A DNA stretch of 10,973 nt. Source: Pseudomonadota bacterium. Lineage in GTDB: Bacteria > Desulfobacterota > Desulfovibrionia > Desulfovibrionales > Desulfovibrionaceae. The notes below the pieces were generated by a model that saw only the letters and a program-made list of their open reading frames with translations, was not told the origin of the DNA and searched no databases. Within the stretch, counting starts at the first letter, position 1. Each line of letters starts with the position of its first letter. Of the stretch, positions 1-6,690 are shown piece by piece. Position numbers and translations under genes: made by a program. The stretch spans positions 1 to 10,973 of the forward strand of contig JAEXGX010000364.1 of the NCBI GenBank assembly GCA_023450535.1, written 5' to 3'.

Positions 1-2348
1 GCCCTTCCCCGTACGGAACAATGACGCCCCGCGTGGCCTCGTTGATCACCCGGAACGCCCGGCCCGCCCGCCGGAAACTCTGCCGGAATACCGGCCAATC
101 ATTTTTCTTTGTTACGGTGGTGCATTGCGGGTTACAGGAAAGTAAATCAAAGATGGTGGTGTTGCCGCTTCCCTGGGTACGCGCCTGCGCATCGAGGGAA
201 TCATCCTCTTTCAGAGGATAGAGCATGGCATGGGAAAAATTTTTGAAAAAATACTGAAAGTAACGCTCTATACTATCATCATCCAGCAAAGAAACATTCA
301 GGCTCCCTTCGCGCAGATTCCGGAGTACATCCCGGGCAGCATCCTGCCCGTACCAAATGGCAGGCAATTTCTCCACATGTTCGTCCGCGCACTCGATGAT
401 GTGTACGATGCCGCATTCAGCGCGCCCGTTCCGATTGCAGCGCCCCGCCGCCTGAATAATGGAATCCAGCCCGGCCAATGCCCGGATGACGGTAGCAAAG
501 TCCACGTCCACCCCGGCTTCGATAAGCTGGGTGCTGATGCACAGCACAGGCTCAGCCTGTTCAGGATGCTCCTTGTTGTATTCCAACCAGGATTGAACTT
601 CCTTCAAGACCGCAACGCGATGAGCCGGGCACATATTCGTACTAAGGTGGAACAGATGCGGTATGCGCCCCCGGCATGCCGCAAATACCTGCTTCGCCCA
701 CTTTTTAGTATTAAAAACCGCAAGGCAGGATTTCTCTTCCTGACAACGCCGAAGCGCCAGTTCCGCCGCGTCTTCCACGCTCCACAGGCCAGATTTGTGG
801 CGCTCTTCCACAATCTTCACTCTTCCGCGCAAGGAATCCAGCCCCGGCACGCCGGATGCGATTTCTTGTGACGCTTCCAACTCCAACTGCCCATACCAGG
901 GCTGAGGCAGGTTCCCCAACCGCGGCTGCGTGGCCGTACATAGCACCACGCTGGAATTACAGTGACGGACCAAAAAATTCACGGCATTGCAGAACAAATG
1001 AATACAATGCACGGGCAAAGCCTGTATTTCATCAAACACGATGACCGCCTTTGCCAAACGGTGCATACGCCGGGCTTTACTGTTCCCGCCAGCGAACAGA
1101 CTTTCCAGAAACTGAACCATGGTCGTGTAAATGACCGGCGCATCCCAGTTTTCCGCCAGTAACCGGCTCTGCTCGGTTTCTCTGTCCGGTACCATATTGG
1201 AGTGGTGTTCCAGAACCACTGTTCCGGCAGGTTCCCCCTTCTCCAGAATCTTACGGGCCACGTCCGCGTTTTGATCAATAATCGCCGTGAACGGCACCAC
1301 ATGAATGATGCGTTCCATATGGTGCGCACAGGCATGATTCAGGGCAAAACGTAACCCGGCCAAGGTCTTACCGCCACCGGTGGGCACGGTAAGAGAAAAA
1401 AGACCGGGTGCGTCCCTGGCTCGCGCCAGACAGCGTGCGGCCACAGCCTGTCGGATGTCATCTACCGGACTGTTTTCCTCCTCGCACGTGAATTCCGCGA
1501 ACTTTTTCTCCAGTCTGGCGCTGAAACATGCCCAGTCCGGCGCACCCATGCTGCGCAAAGCGGCATTTTCGGGTTTGTCCCAGTCCGCGCTGTCCATGCG
1601 GTCAGCATCGATCAAACAACTCAAAAGAAAACGAACCAGACAACCGTGCATAAACGGCACAATCGGATTTCGTGCAGGGCATCTCCACTTCTCGGGACAA
1701 CAGGGGCAAAATGATCTCTTTGCGTATCCGGCACGCAACTCGCTGGGCAGACGAGCATCCGCTTGTTTCGCGTACATTTCAATTTCAGCGAACTTATTCC
1801 GGATTTTCTCAAAAGCTTTCGGTCCGAAGGTACGCAGCAAATCTTCCACGCGATCCCGTCCCAACTTTTCCAGCGCTTCGCGTGCGTGCGTTTGTGCATC
1901 CGCTTTATCAAGGCGCGCCTGCACAAGATTTTCACCGTGCGCCAGACAATCCGGCAAGCCGGAATGGTGACTCAACATAGGCAGAGCGAGAGTCTGAAGA
2001 ATATAACGCACCTTCGGCTCTTTTTTTTCCAAGTCCCTGCACAACCATTGTGCTCCCGCGCTGCTGTGATCGATTTTGCCCTTATTCTTTCGCATGACCT
2101 GCCCCCTCATTTCCCTCATCAGGAGCGTCATAACTCTGATCAAATTCCGCTTCCGGTTGCCGGATATACTCTTGGAAAACCTCACTGGCCTTGCCGCCGT
2201 CATGAAGCCCACCGAGCAAGTAGCCGCAGGATCCAAGCCCGGCAGATGAGGCAAAACGTTCCGCAAGCTTCGCAACCTCATCAAGATGAGAGACCAGACT
2301 TTGCCGATTTTCCCCAGCAATATGGGCGACAAGTAATTCCTTTTGCAT
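1..2348 (-). CDS. cas3: Cas3 helicase-nuclease, type I-C CRISPR-Cas; frameshifted, C-terminus beyond left edge
   Basis: Cas3 is recruited by Cascade to a crRNA-bound target, where its SF2 helicase and HD nuclease unwind and degrade DNA. Two overlapping frames carry it: 2348-2082 (88 aa, ends TAA) and 2095-2 (open through the left edge, start ATG 2095). Reading through with one base removed near 2102-2106 gives about 782 residues. The HD domain shows H21, H49-D50 (LHDGGKASEVFQ), D93-H94 (KIDHSSAGAQWL) and H127-H128 (SHHSGL). The helicase shows Walker A VPTGGGKT (about residue 320), DEIQ (about 437), CTATQP (about 470), STQLIEAGVDVDF (about 605) and GRCNRNG (about 635). Cas3 is the first gene of type I-C operons, so cas5, cas8c and cas7 are expected to the left. 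The type I-C call rests on this gene and the nearby repeat. As sequenced, the HD domain is split; whether this is a true mutation, a sequencing error or recoding cannot be told here. Confidence 0.93.
2102..2106 (-). other. Probable frameshift point in cas3 (C5/G5 run)
   Basis: On the coding strand the run reads GAGGGGGCAGG. With four Gs the frame continues ...DEGNEG-QVMRKNKGKIDHSSAGAQWL, joining the two halves of the HD domain without a gap. With five Gs it runs into TAA at 2084-2082. The exact position anywhere between about 2084 and 2160 is inferred. The run is the simplest site. Confidence 0.7.
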
Positions 2349-2355
2349 ATTTTTT

Positions 2356-2373
2356 CCTATTTAATTTATAGAA
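2356..2373 (-). promoter_or_regulatory. Candidate Cascade operator: PAM plus protospacer-like match upstream of cas3
   Basis: On the minus strand TTC (2373-2371) is followed by TATAAATTAAATAGG (2370-2356). This matches 13 of 15 positions of the spacer-like sequence that follows the solitary CRISPR repeat (2469-2455), with mismatches only at spacer positions 6 and 12. TTC is the known PAM of type I-C systems, and it sits on the correct side for type I targeting. The site covers the predicted cas3 transcription start and reaches into the ribosome binding site, so Cascade bound there would block cas3 expression. The sequence match is seen; binding and repression are inferred. Confidence 0.72.
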
Positions 2374-2375
2374 TT

Positions 2376-2404
2376 AGAATATCCCTATTCTTTGGCTTTA
2401 GCAA
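2376..2404 (-). promoter_or_regulatory. Candidate cas3 promoter
   Basis: Read on the minus strand: -35 TTGCTA (2404-2399), 17-bp spacer, -10 TATTCT (2381-2376), each 4 of 6 to the sigma70 consensus. Start of transcription would fall near 2369-2370, giving a leader of about 20 nt with AGGA (2358-2355) as the ribosome binding site and the cas3 ATG at 2348. A small inverted repeat GGCTT-TAGC-AAGCC (2394-2407) covers the -35. This is a prediction by eye; the AT-rich context offers other possible -10 boxes, for example TATAAA at 2370-2365. Confidence 0.45.
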
Positions 2405-2416
2405 GCCTTTAAAAAT

Positions 2417-2445
2417 AAAAAGCCAGCTCTGGAACTGGCTTTTTT
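2417..2445 (-). terminator. Bidirectional intrinsic terminator
   Basis: The arms AAAAAGCCAG (2417-2426) and CTGGCTTTTT (2435-2444) pair perfectly around an 8-nt loop. Read on the minus strand the hairpin is followed by TTTTTATTTTT, and on the plus strand by six Ts. It would end the small RNA that starts upstream of the solitary CRISPR repeat, and would insulate cas3 from transcription arriving from cfa. Confidence 0.85.
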
Positions 2446-2469
2446 CGGGTTGCCCCTTTTTAACTTATA

Positions 2470-2501
2470 GTTTCAATCCACGCGCCCGTGAAGGGAAGCG
2501 A
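2470..2501 (-). CRISPR. Solitary degenerate type I-C CRISPR repeat
   Basis: On the minus strand the 32-nt unit ends in GCGTGGATTGAAAC, the conserved 3' end of type I-C repeats. The central CCC-TTCAC-GGG keeps the hairpin core. The 5' third (TCGCTTCCC) departs from the usual GTCGC-type start and gives a stem with an internal loop. I find only one copy in the window, so this is not an array. The degenerate 5' part with an intact handle resembles the pseudo-repeats of CRISPR-derived regulatory RNAs. Confidence 0.82.
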
Positions 2502-2504
2502 ATG

Positions 2505-2531
2505 CCGTGCGCGATGCCCAACCGCGCACGG
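2505..2531 (-). repeat. Strong inverted repeat at the 5' end of the predicted small RNA
   Basis: CCGTGCGCG (2505-2513) and CGCGCACGG (2523-2531) form a perfect 9-bp, very GC-rich stem with a 9-nt loop. It lies only 4 bp from the CRISPR repeat. It could be a 5' stabilising stem of the small RNA, or the terminator hairpin of cfa, although no U-tract follows it on the minus strand. Confidence 0.75.
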
Positions 2532-2537
2532 TTTCTC

Positions 2538-2566
2538 AATATAGGCGAAAACGCCGCTCTTGTCTC
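2538..2566 (-). promoter_or_regulatory. Candidate promoter of the repeat-containing small RNA
   Basis: Read on the minus strand: -35 GAGACA (2566-2561, 4 of 6), 17-bp spacer, -10 TATATT (2543-2538, 5 of 6). The predicted start falls at about 2531, the first base of the 5' hairpin. It lies just after the cfa stop codon, so the RNA would have its own unit. The spacer contains a small GGCG-TTTT-CGCC hairpin. Confidence 0.45.
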
Positions 2567-2581
2567 TCTCCTCTTATACGC

Positions 2582-3889
2582 CTAGCTCCGCGCGCAATCC
2601 CGGCGGCAGTCATAGCCGCCCGGCACGCCTTCCGGGCTGAGAACCAACTGCCAGAGCTGGATGCAGCGAGCGCGGAAGGCTCCGGCACAGCTCGACAGAT
2701 AATAGTCAAACATGCGGTGCAGGCGTTCGTCACAGGCAAAGGCGCCCTCTTCACAGCCCTTATGGAATCTGGCCTGCCAGGCCAAGAGGGTCTTGTCGTA
2801 ATCCGCGCCGAAATTGTGCCAGTCTTCCATTACAAAGATGCCCTCAAGGGCTTTCGTCAGCACACTGGAGGAAGGCAAGGCACCGTTGGGGAAAATATAA
2901 CGGGTCAGCCACGGGTCAGCGCCGCAGCCTTTGCCGTTACTGCCGATGCAGTGGAGCAGAAACAGGCCGTCCGGCTTGAGGCAACGCCGGACCACTTTCA
3001 GAAATACGTCGTAATTCTTGCGCCCCACATGTTCAAACATGCCCACGGAAACCACACGATCCCAGCGTTTACCGCCGGATTTGTCTTCTTCGCCAAATTT
3101 CGCGCTTCCGGGCAAATCCCGGTAATCCAGCAGCAGATATTCAACCGGCAGTTCACCCGCATTTTCCCGCGCCACGGCAAGCTGCCCGTCGGACACGGTG
3201 ATGCCCGTCACCTTAACCTGGTAATGCTCCGCCATATACCGCGCCAGACCGCCCCAGCCGCAACCGATGTCCAGCACGCTCATGCCCGGTTCCAGCTTGA
3301 GCTTGCGGCAAATCATCTCCATCTTGGCAAGCTGGGCGTCATCAAGACTGTCCGCCTGCCCCCAGTAGCCGCAACTGTATTGCATATAGGGGTCAAGCAT
3401 GGCCTTAAACAGTGCGGGATCAGCATTATAGTGACGTTTTGCCACCATAAAGGCACGGGAACGGGTCTGAAGATTCAGAAAGCGAAACGCAGTTTCATGC
3501 AGCCAGCCTGAAAAATTGCCTTCGATACGCTGTTCTATCCCGGCCCGAATGGCCTTACAGAACATTACGTCCATCTGTTCGCAATCCCACCAGCCGTCCA
3601 TGTACGCTTCTCCCAGGCCCAGCGTCCCATGGGACAAAATCCGGCCAAACAGGCGCTTGTCATGCACAACGACATCCCAGGGGCGAAGCTTTCCGTTTTT
3701 TTCTCCGTCTTTTTCTTTCCTTTCGTCTGCGGACTCATCCCCAGATTCCTCTGCGGCCACGTCTTCAGCCGAGACAAGACGGATATCCGCCGCTGCGCAC
3801 CATTCTCGAAATTTATCCTCCAGTGCTCCGCGCACGTTGTCCCGCACATTGCGGCGTGTATCTTCCAGTTTATTCGACAAGCCGGTCAT
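2582..3889 (-). CDS. cfa: Cyclopropane-fatty-acyl-phospholipid synthase
   Basis: Transfers a methylene group from S-adenosylmethionine onto the double bond of unsaturated phospholipid acyl chains at the inner membrane face, a response known to protect membranes under acid or stationary-phase stress. I take the ATG at 3889 because AAGGAGG lies 6 nt upstream; an in-frame ATG at 3967 would add 26 residues without such a site. The 435-aa product has an N-terminal acyl-binding region (to about 160), the conserved YSCGYW at 171-176, SAM motif VLDIGCGWGG (205-214), EHVG (286-289), H313 and Y364 (GADYDKTLLAW). These match the catalytic and bicarbonate-binding residues known in E. coli Cfa. It is longer than the E. 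coli enzyme (382 aa), partly because of a charged linker at about 41-67 and a loop at about 264-275. A membrane protein gene lies 101 bp upstream on the same strand. Confidence 0.93.
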   Translation of the reverse strand: MTGLSNKLEDTRRNVRDNVRGALEDKFREWCAAADIRLVSAEDVAAEESGDESADERKEKDGEKNGKLRPWDVVVHDKRLFGRILSHGTLGLGEAYMDGWWDCEQMDVMFCKAIRAGIEQRIEGNFSGWLHETAFRFLNLQTRSRAFMVAKRHYNADPALFKAMLDPYMQYSCGYWGQADSLDDAQLAKMEMICRKLKLEPGMSVLDIGCGWGGLARYMAEHYQVKVTGITVSDGQLAVARENAGELPVEYLLLDYRDLPGSAKFGEEDKSGGKRWDRVVSVGMFEHVGRKNYDVFLKVVRRCLKPDGLFLLHCIGSNGKGCGADPWLTRYIFPNGALPSSSVLTKALEGIFVMEDWHNFGADYDKTLLAWQARFHKGCEEGAFACDERLHRMFDYYLSSCAGAFRARCIQLWQLVLSPEGVPGGYDCRRDCARS

Positions 3890-3990
3890 GGCATACCTCC
3901 TTTGCCATGACCTATACAATTCCCGCGTGTTGGACGCCATGATTGTTAAAACTACCCCGGCACCCACCTACAAAAGAAACAGAAATATGT

Positions 3991-4917
3991 TCAGGCCACG
4001 TTACGGAACAGCAGACTGCCGCCCATAAAAAATACCGCACAGCCCACAGCTATATGCAGAGGGTACGCGGGGAGTAACGCGGGGGGTACTATGGCCGGAA
4101 GAACGGCCAGAGCTATGGCTGGAGGACAGGGCAAAGCCATACGCCAATACAACAAGTAGACAATACAGGTAGCAAGGCCCGCCGCCAGCCAGAAAGGCAG
4201 AATTCCCTGGCGGGCCATACTGATAAATAACGTCCCTGCCGAAGCAGACAAAACAATAAGCCCATACAGATGAAACGGCCTCCGGCGCAACTTTGAGCCG
4301 GGGTTGACGAACTCTATGCAGGCGATAATCAGGGGAGGGGCAATGGCAAACTTCCAATCCGTCAACAAGGACAGTATGGCGACAACCAGCACCAGTGCCA
4401 AAATTTTCCCCCAACGAACAAGGCTGACCATGGCTTGCCTCTCCAGCGCAACGTGCTGGCGAGGTATGAGTTTTTCCGTGCTGTAGTTGCCGTTGCCAGA
4501 ACGCTCCAGCAAATATCCGCCCACAGCGACCACGCTCATGAGCAACCCCACGGCGACCGGGTAAATCCAGCCTGCGTCACCGGTAACAAGCGGCAATATG
4601 GCGGCGGAGATGGACGGTAACAGCGCCGATCGCATCACCCACAACTCTGCCAGCACACACAAAAAAGCGATTGCAATCTGTACCGGCAAGGGGGCGGGAA
4701 TGAAATGCCAGATCAGAACACCGGTGACAGCGGCCAGTGTGGGAGAAAACCAGAGACTGAAATTGGTTGCCATCCACGGCCTGGAATGCATGGCCCACGC
4801 GCCGAAAGTCAGTGCGGCGACTTCAGGAAAAATAACGGCGTTCTGGTGAAAGATTCTGGCCAGCCCCGTCATCGCCATAACCAGCAGACTAGTACAGAAT
4901 AGCAGTGGCAATTTCAT
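3991..4917 (-). CDS. Integral membrane protein with internal duplication, function unknown (HPP-like)
   Basis: I do not recognise a named family with certainty. The 308-aa product is almost entirely hydrophobic, with roughly eight to ten membrane segments and a hydrophobic N-terminus. Two halves look alike. Residues about 28-135 (FPEVAALTFGAWAM... then LLPSISAAILPLVTG) resemble about 190-300 (FAIAPPLIIACIEF... then CPPAIALAVLPAIVPP). Each has a first helix pair, a P-rich S/P-A-I-A loop and a final helix. The pattern recalls HPP-family membrane proteins, but the HPP motif itself is absent. A charged loop (about 145-170) separates the halves. ATG 4917 follows AAGGAG at 5-nt spacing. cfa lies downstream on the same strand, so co-transcription is possible, but a lipid-related role would be a guess. 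Confidence 0.8.
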   Translation of the reverse strand: MKLPLLFCTSLLVMAMTGLARIFHQNAVIFPEVAALTFGAWAMHSRPWMATNFSLWFSPTLAAVTGVLIWHFIPAPLPVQIAIAFLCVLAELWVMRSALLPSISAAILPLVTGDAGWIYPVAVGLLMSVVAVGGYLLERSGNGNYSTEKLIPRQHVALERQAMVSLVRWGKILALVLVVAILSLLTDWKFAIAPPLIIACIEFVNPGSKLRRRPFHLYGLIVLSASAGTLFISMARQGILPFWLAAGLATCIVYLLYWRMALPCPPAIALAVLPAIVPPALLPAYPLHIAVGCAVFFMGGSLLFRNVA

Positions 4918-5003
4918 GACCGCTCCTTGGTACGGATTCAGGATATGCGCGGCCCCATCCGGGGAGATTCACCGCTAGCAAAAGCGGCATCCGCTCATTT
5001 CCC

Positions 5004-5033
5004 ATTATCTGCAAAGCGTACCAATTTTGTGAA
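5004..5033 (-). promoter_or_regulatory. Candidate promoter of the membrane protein gene
   Basis: Read on the minus strand: -35 TTCACA (5033-5028, 5 of 6), 18-bp spacer, -10 GATAAT (5009-5004, 5 of 6). The -35 overlaps the right arm of an inverted repeat TTGTG-cagctt-CACAA, which could be an operator. The leader to the ATG at 4917 would be about 80 nt and includes GC-rich small inverted repeats (for example CCGCT...AGCGG near 4973-4988). Confidence 0.4.
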
Positions 5034-5113
5034 GCTGCACAAGCTGCGTGAAAAAAGTCTCCCAATACAAAAAATGTACATCCAATATACGTTCAGCCCG
5101 CACATTCGTCCTT

Positions 5114-5144
5114 ATATGCCCTCTTATCCTGCGAGGGGGCATAT
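5114..5144 (-). terminator. Hairpin after the receiver-TPR gene, possible terminator
   Basis: TATGCCCTC (5115-5123) pairs with GAGGGGGCATA (5133-5143) with one bulged base around a 9-nt loop. It lies about 33 bp past the stop of the receiver-TPR gene. No clear U-tract follows on the minus strand, so intrinsic termination is uncertain. The rest of the 259-bp spacer (4918-5176) holds the promoter of the next gene and no ORF I can support. Confidence 0.4.
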
Positions 5145-5176
5145 GTCGATAATCTCTTGCCGTGTTGTGAGACAGG

Positions 5177-6658
5177 CTACTTACGCCGCACGCCCACCGG
5201 CGCGCCGGCATGACGCTCCGCCAATTCGGCGGCAAGAGAAGAGCGCGAACCACCCATTCCCGCCTTTTCTTCCTCTTCTTCCCGGGCAAGCTTGGCCCGG
5301 ATGTCGCAGAGCAGGTTCTGAGCCTCGGCATTTTCCGGCTGAAGCTCAAGCGCAATCTCAAGGCACTTCAAAGCTTTGTCGAGGGGGTAGCCACGGGAGA
5401 ACACTTTAGCCATATTTAAGGCAATGGTAGGCGAGGAACGAGGCAGTGCGCCATTAAGCGAGAGTGCCTTAAGCATGGCGTTCACCGCCAGATCATTCTC
5501 CTTCCCTTCAGCGTGCGCCAGGGCGATATTGTAGAATAGAACGCCGGAATTGGGGACAATCTTCAGCGCCTTCTTGTATTCCACAATAGCGTCCTGCCAG
5601 CGCCCCTGTTTGCGCAGGCTGATGCCGAGCTGGTTGAAGGTGGAAAGGTCTTCGGCGGAGAGATTCTGTCCCTTCATTTCCAGGCACTGACGCAGATATT
5701 TTTCTGCCTGCACGGGGTCGCTTTCCTGCAAAGTCATGGCGATTTGTTCGGTCATGGCCGCAACCTGACTTATGGCGTCCTTGTAGGCCCGAGAAACCGC
5801 AGTATCAAAAAGCTGCTTGGCTGCCTCGGGGTTGCCCATGGCCACCTGAAGCTGGCCAAGCTCCACCTTACGCTGGGCGTTCAAAGGAGAAAGTTCGTCC
5901 AGGCGCTTCAGATACTTAAGCTGCATGTCCTGCTGCCCGGTTTCCTTGGCGAGTTCCACAAGCTTTTGCAGGGGTTCGAGATAATTGTCGTTGAACTTGG
6001 AAGCCCGCTCATACGCCATTTGCGCCTGCTCGCTGTTGCCCGACACACGCAGAGCGTCGCCCATGACGACATAGCCTGCGGCGTTGTCCGGTTTGGCCTC
6101 CAGAACTTTTCGCGTGATTTTGATCGCCTCGCCGCCGAAATTGCGCAACACAAAACTGCGAGCCTTATCCAGCAATTGCTGGACAATACTCGGCTCGCGC
6201 AGGGTGGCGGACATTTTTTCCACAAGATCAATGCCGCTGATGGGTTTGAGAACGAAATTGTCCGCACCCGCCTCATACATCAGCATGATCCTGCCCTTGT
6301 CCGCCGTGGTGGTTATGACAAAGACGCGCAGTTCAGGAAAGCTCTCCTTGTACTGCCGGATGAGCAAGCCGGTATCGCCGGTGCTGGTCATCACTCGCTC
6401 GATGAAAAGCGCGGGCTTGCGATTGTCATTAAAGGCGTCCGTAATGGCCTTCAGCGTCTTGGTGGGATCTATTACAAGATTGACCAGATTCGCTTCATTG
6501 CCCAAAGCCAGATCCTTGACCGTTGTTCGCAGAAGGCGCACGAAAATGGGGTCATCGGAAAGAACGAGCAACAATCCGCGACGTTTAACAAAGAAATCCC
6601 GCAAAATCGCTTTTTGCTTATTTTGCTTCTGCTTTTCCTGAAAGTCAGCAAAGGCCAT
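5177..6658 (-). CDS. Atypical receiver-domain protein with C-terminal TPR repeats
   Basis: The 493-aa protein has a basic N-terminal tail (1-27), a CheY-like receiver domain (about 28-150) and a long helical region with several TPR units (about 165-455; for example 344-405 and 417-455), ending in a short charged tail. It has no DNA-binding output domain, so it probably works through protein-protein contacts in the cytoplasm. In the receiver, the acidic pair D35-D36, T116/T117 and K138 (LKPIS) are present, but the phosphoacceptor position holds glutamate (E87, in ALFIERVM, with M90 at the usual +3). It is therefore likely not phosphorylated in the normal way, or acts as a fixed phospho-mimic. 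GGAG upstream of ATG 6658 supports this start. Partner proteins are not evident from the neighbours. Confidence 0.88.
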   Translation of the reverse strand: MAFADFQEKQKQNKQKAILRDFFVKRRGLLLVLSDDPIFVRLLRTTVKDLALGNEANLVNLVIDPTKTLKAITDAFNDNRKPALFIERVMTSTGDTGLLIRQYKESFPELRVFVITTTADKGRIMLMYEAGADNFVLKPISGIDLVEKMSATLREPSIVQQLLDKARSFVLRNFGGEAIKITRKVLEAKPDNAAGYVVMGDALRVSGNSEQAQMAYERASKFNDNYLEPLQKLVELAKETGQQDMQLKYLKRLDELSPLNAQRKVELGQLQVAMGNPEAAKQLFDTAVSRAYKDAISQVAAMTEQIAMTLQESDPVQAEKYLRQCLEMKGQNLSAEDLSTFNQLGISLRKQGRWQDAIVEYKKALKIVPNSGVLFYNIALAHAEGKENDLAVNAMLKALSLNGALPRSSPTIALNMAKVFSRGYPLDKALKCLEIALELQPENAEAQNLLCDIRAKLAREEEEEKAGMGGSRSSLAAELAERHAGAPVGVRRK

Positions 6659-6684
6659 ATCTTCCGCTCCGTCTGGTAGAGCAA

Positions 6685-6690
6685 ATTATA
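6685..6690 (-). promoter_or_regulatory. Perfect -10 box upstream of the receiver-TPR gene
   Basis: TATAAT on the minus strand, about 27 bp before the start codon. No good -35 lies at 16-18 bp upstream, so it may depend on an activator. Assignment is tentative. Confidence 0.35.

Larger units (their letters stand above)
2412..2531 (-). ncRNA. Candidate Cas-regulating (CreR-like) crRNA-like small RNA
   Basis: Predicted transcript of about 120 nt from the minus strand. Its order is: a 9-bp 5' hairpin (2531-2505), a type I-C-like CRISPR repeat (2501-2470), a spacer-like stretch beginning TATAAGTTAAAAAGGGG at 2469, then an intrinsic terminator (2445-2417). No second repeat follows; the terminator stem takes its place after about 24 spacer nucleotides. 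Cas5 of type I-C normally cuts repeats below the hairpin to leave a handle ending in ATTGAAAC, and that end is intact here. The guide part matches the cas3 leader behind a TTC PAM, so the likely role is partial-complementarity repression of the cas operon. No protein is encoded. Alternative: the trailer end of an eroded array. The architecture is seen; expression and function are inferred. Confidence 0.65.

Noticed and set aside
230..871. Plus-strand ORF of 213 aa inside the cas3 region
   Set aside because: The minus strand encodes the Cas3 helicase continuously here, so this is a shadow frame.
2102..2106. Phase-variable homopolymer in cas3
   Set aside because: Five bases is short for slipped-strand phase variation; a plain indel or sequencing error is simpler.
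2531..2562. Possible second CRISPR repeat beginning GTTTCTCAATA
   Set aside because: It shares only a few bases with the repeat start, the rest does not align, and it overlaps the predicted promoter of the small RNA.
2507..3511. Long plus-strand ORF of 334 aa
   Set aside because: It lies antisense to cfa, whose motifs are unmistakable. It shows no recognisable domain and has no ribosome binding site.
3890..3967. Upstream ATG at 3967 as the cfa start
   Set aside because: It would add 26 residues without a ribosome binding site, while the ATG at 3889 has AAGGAGG at good spacing.
5744..6679. Plus-strand ORF of 311 aa
   Set aside because: It is a shadow of the receiver-TPR gene on the opposite strand, with composition typical of a complement frame.
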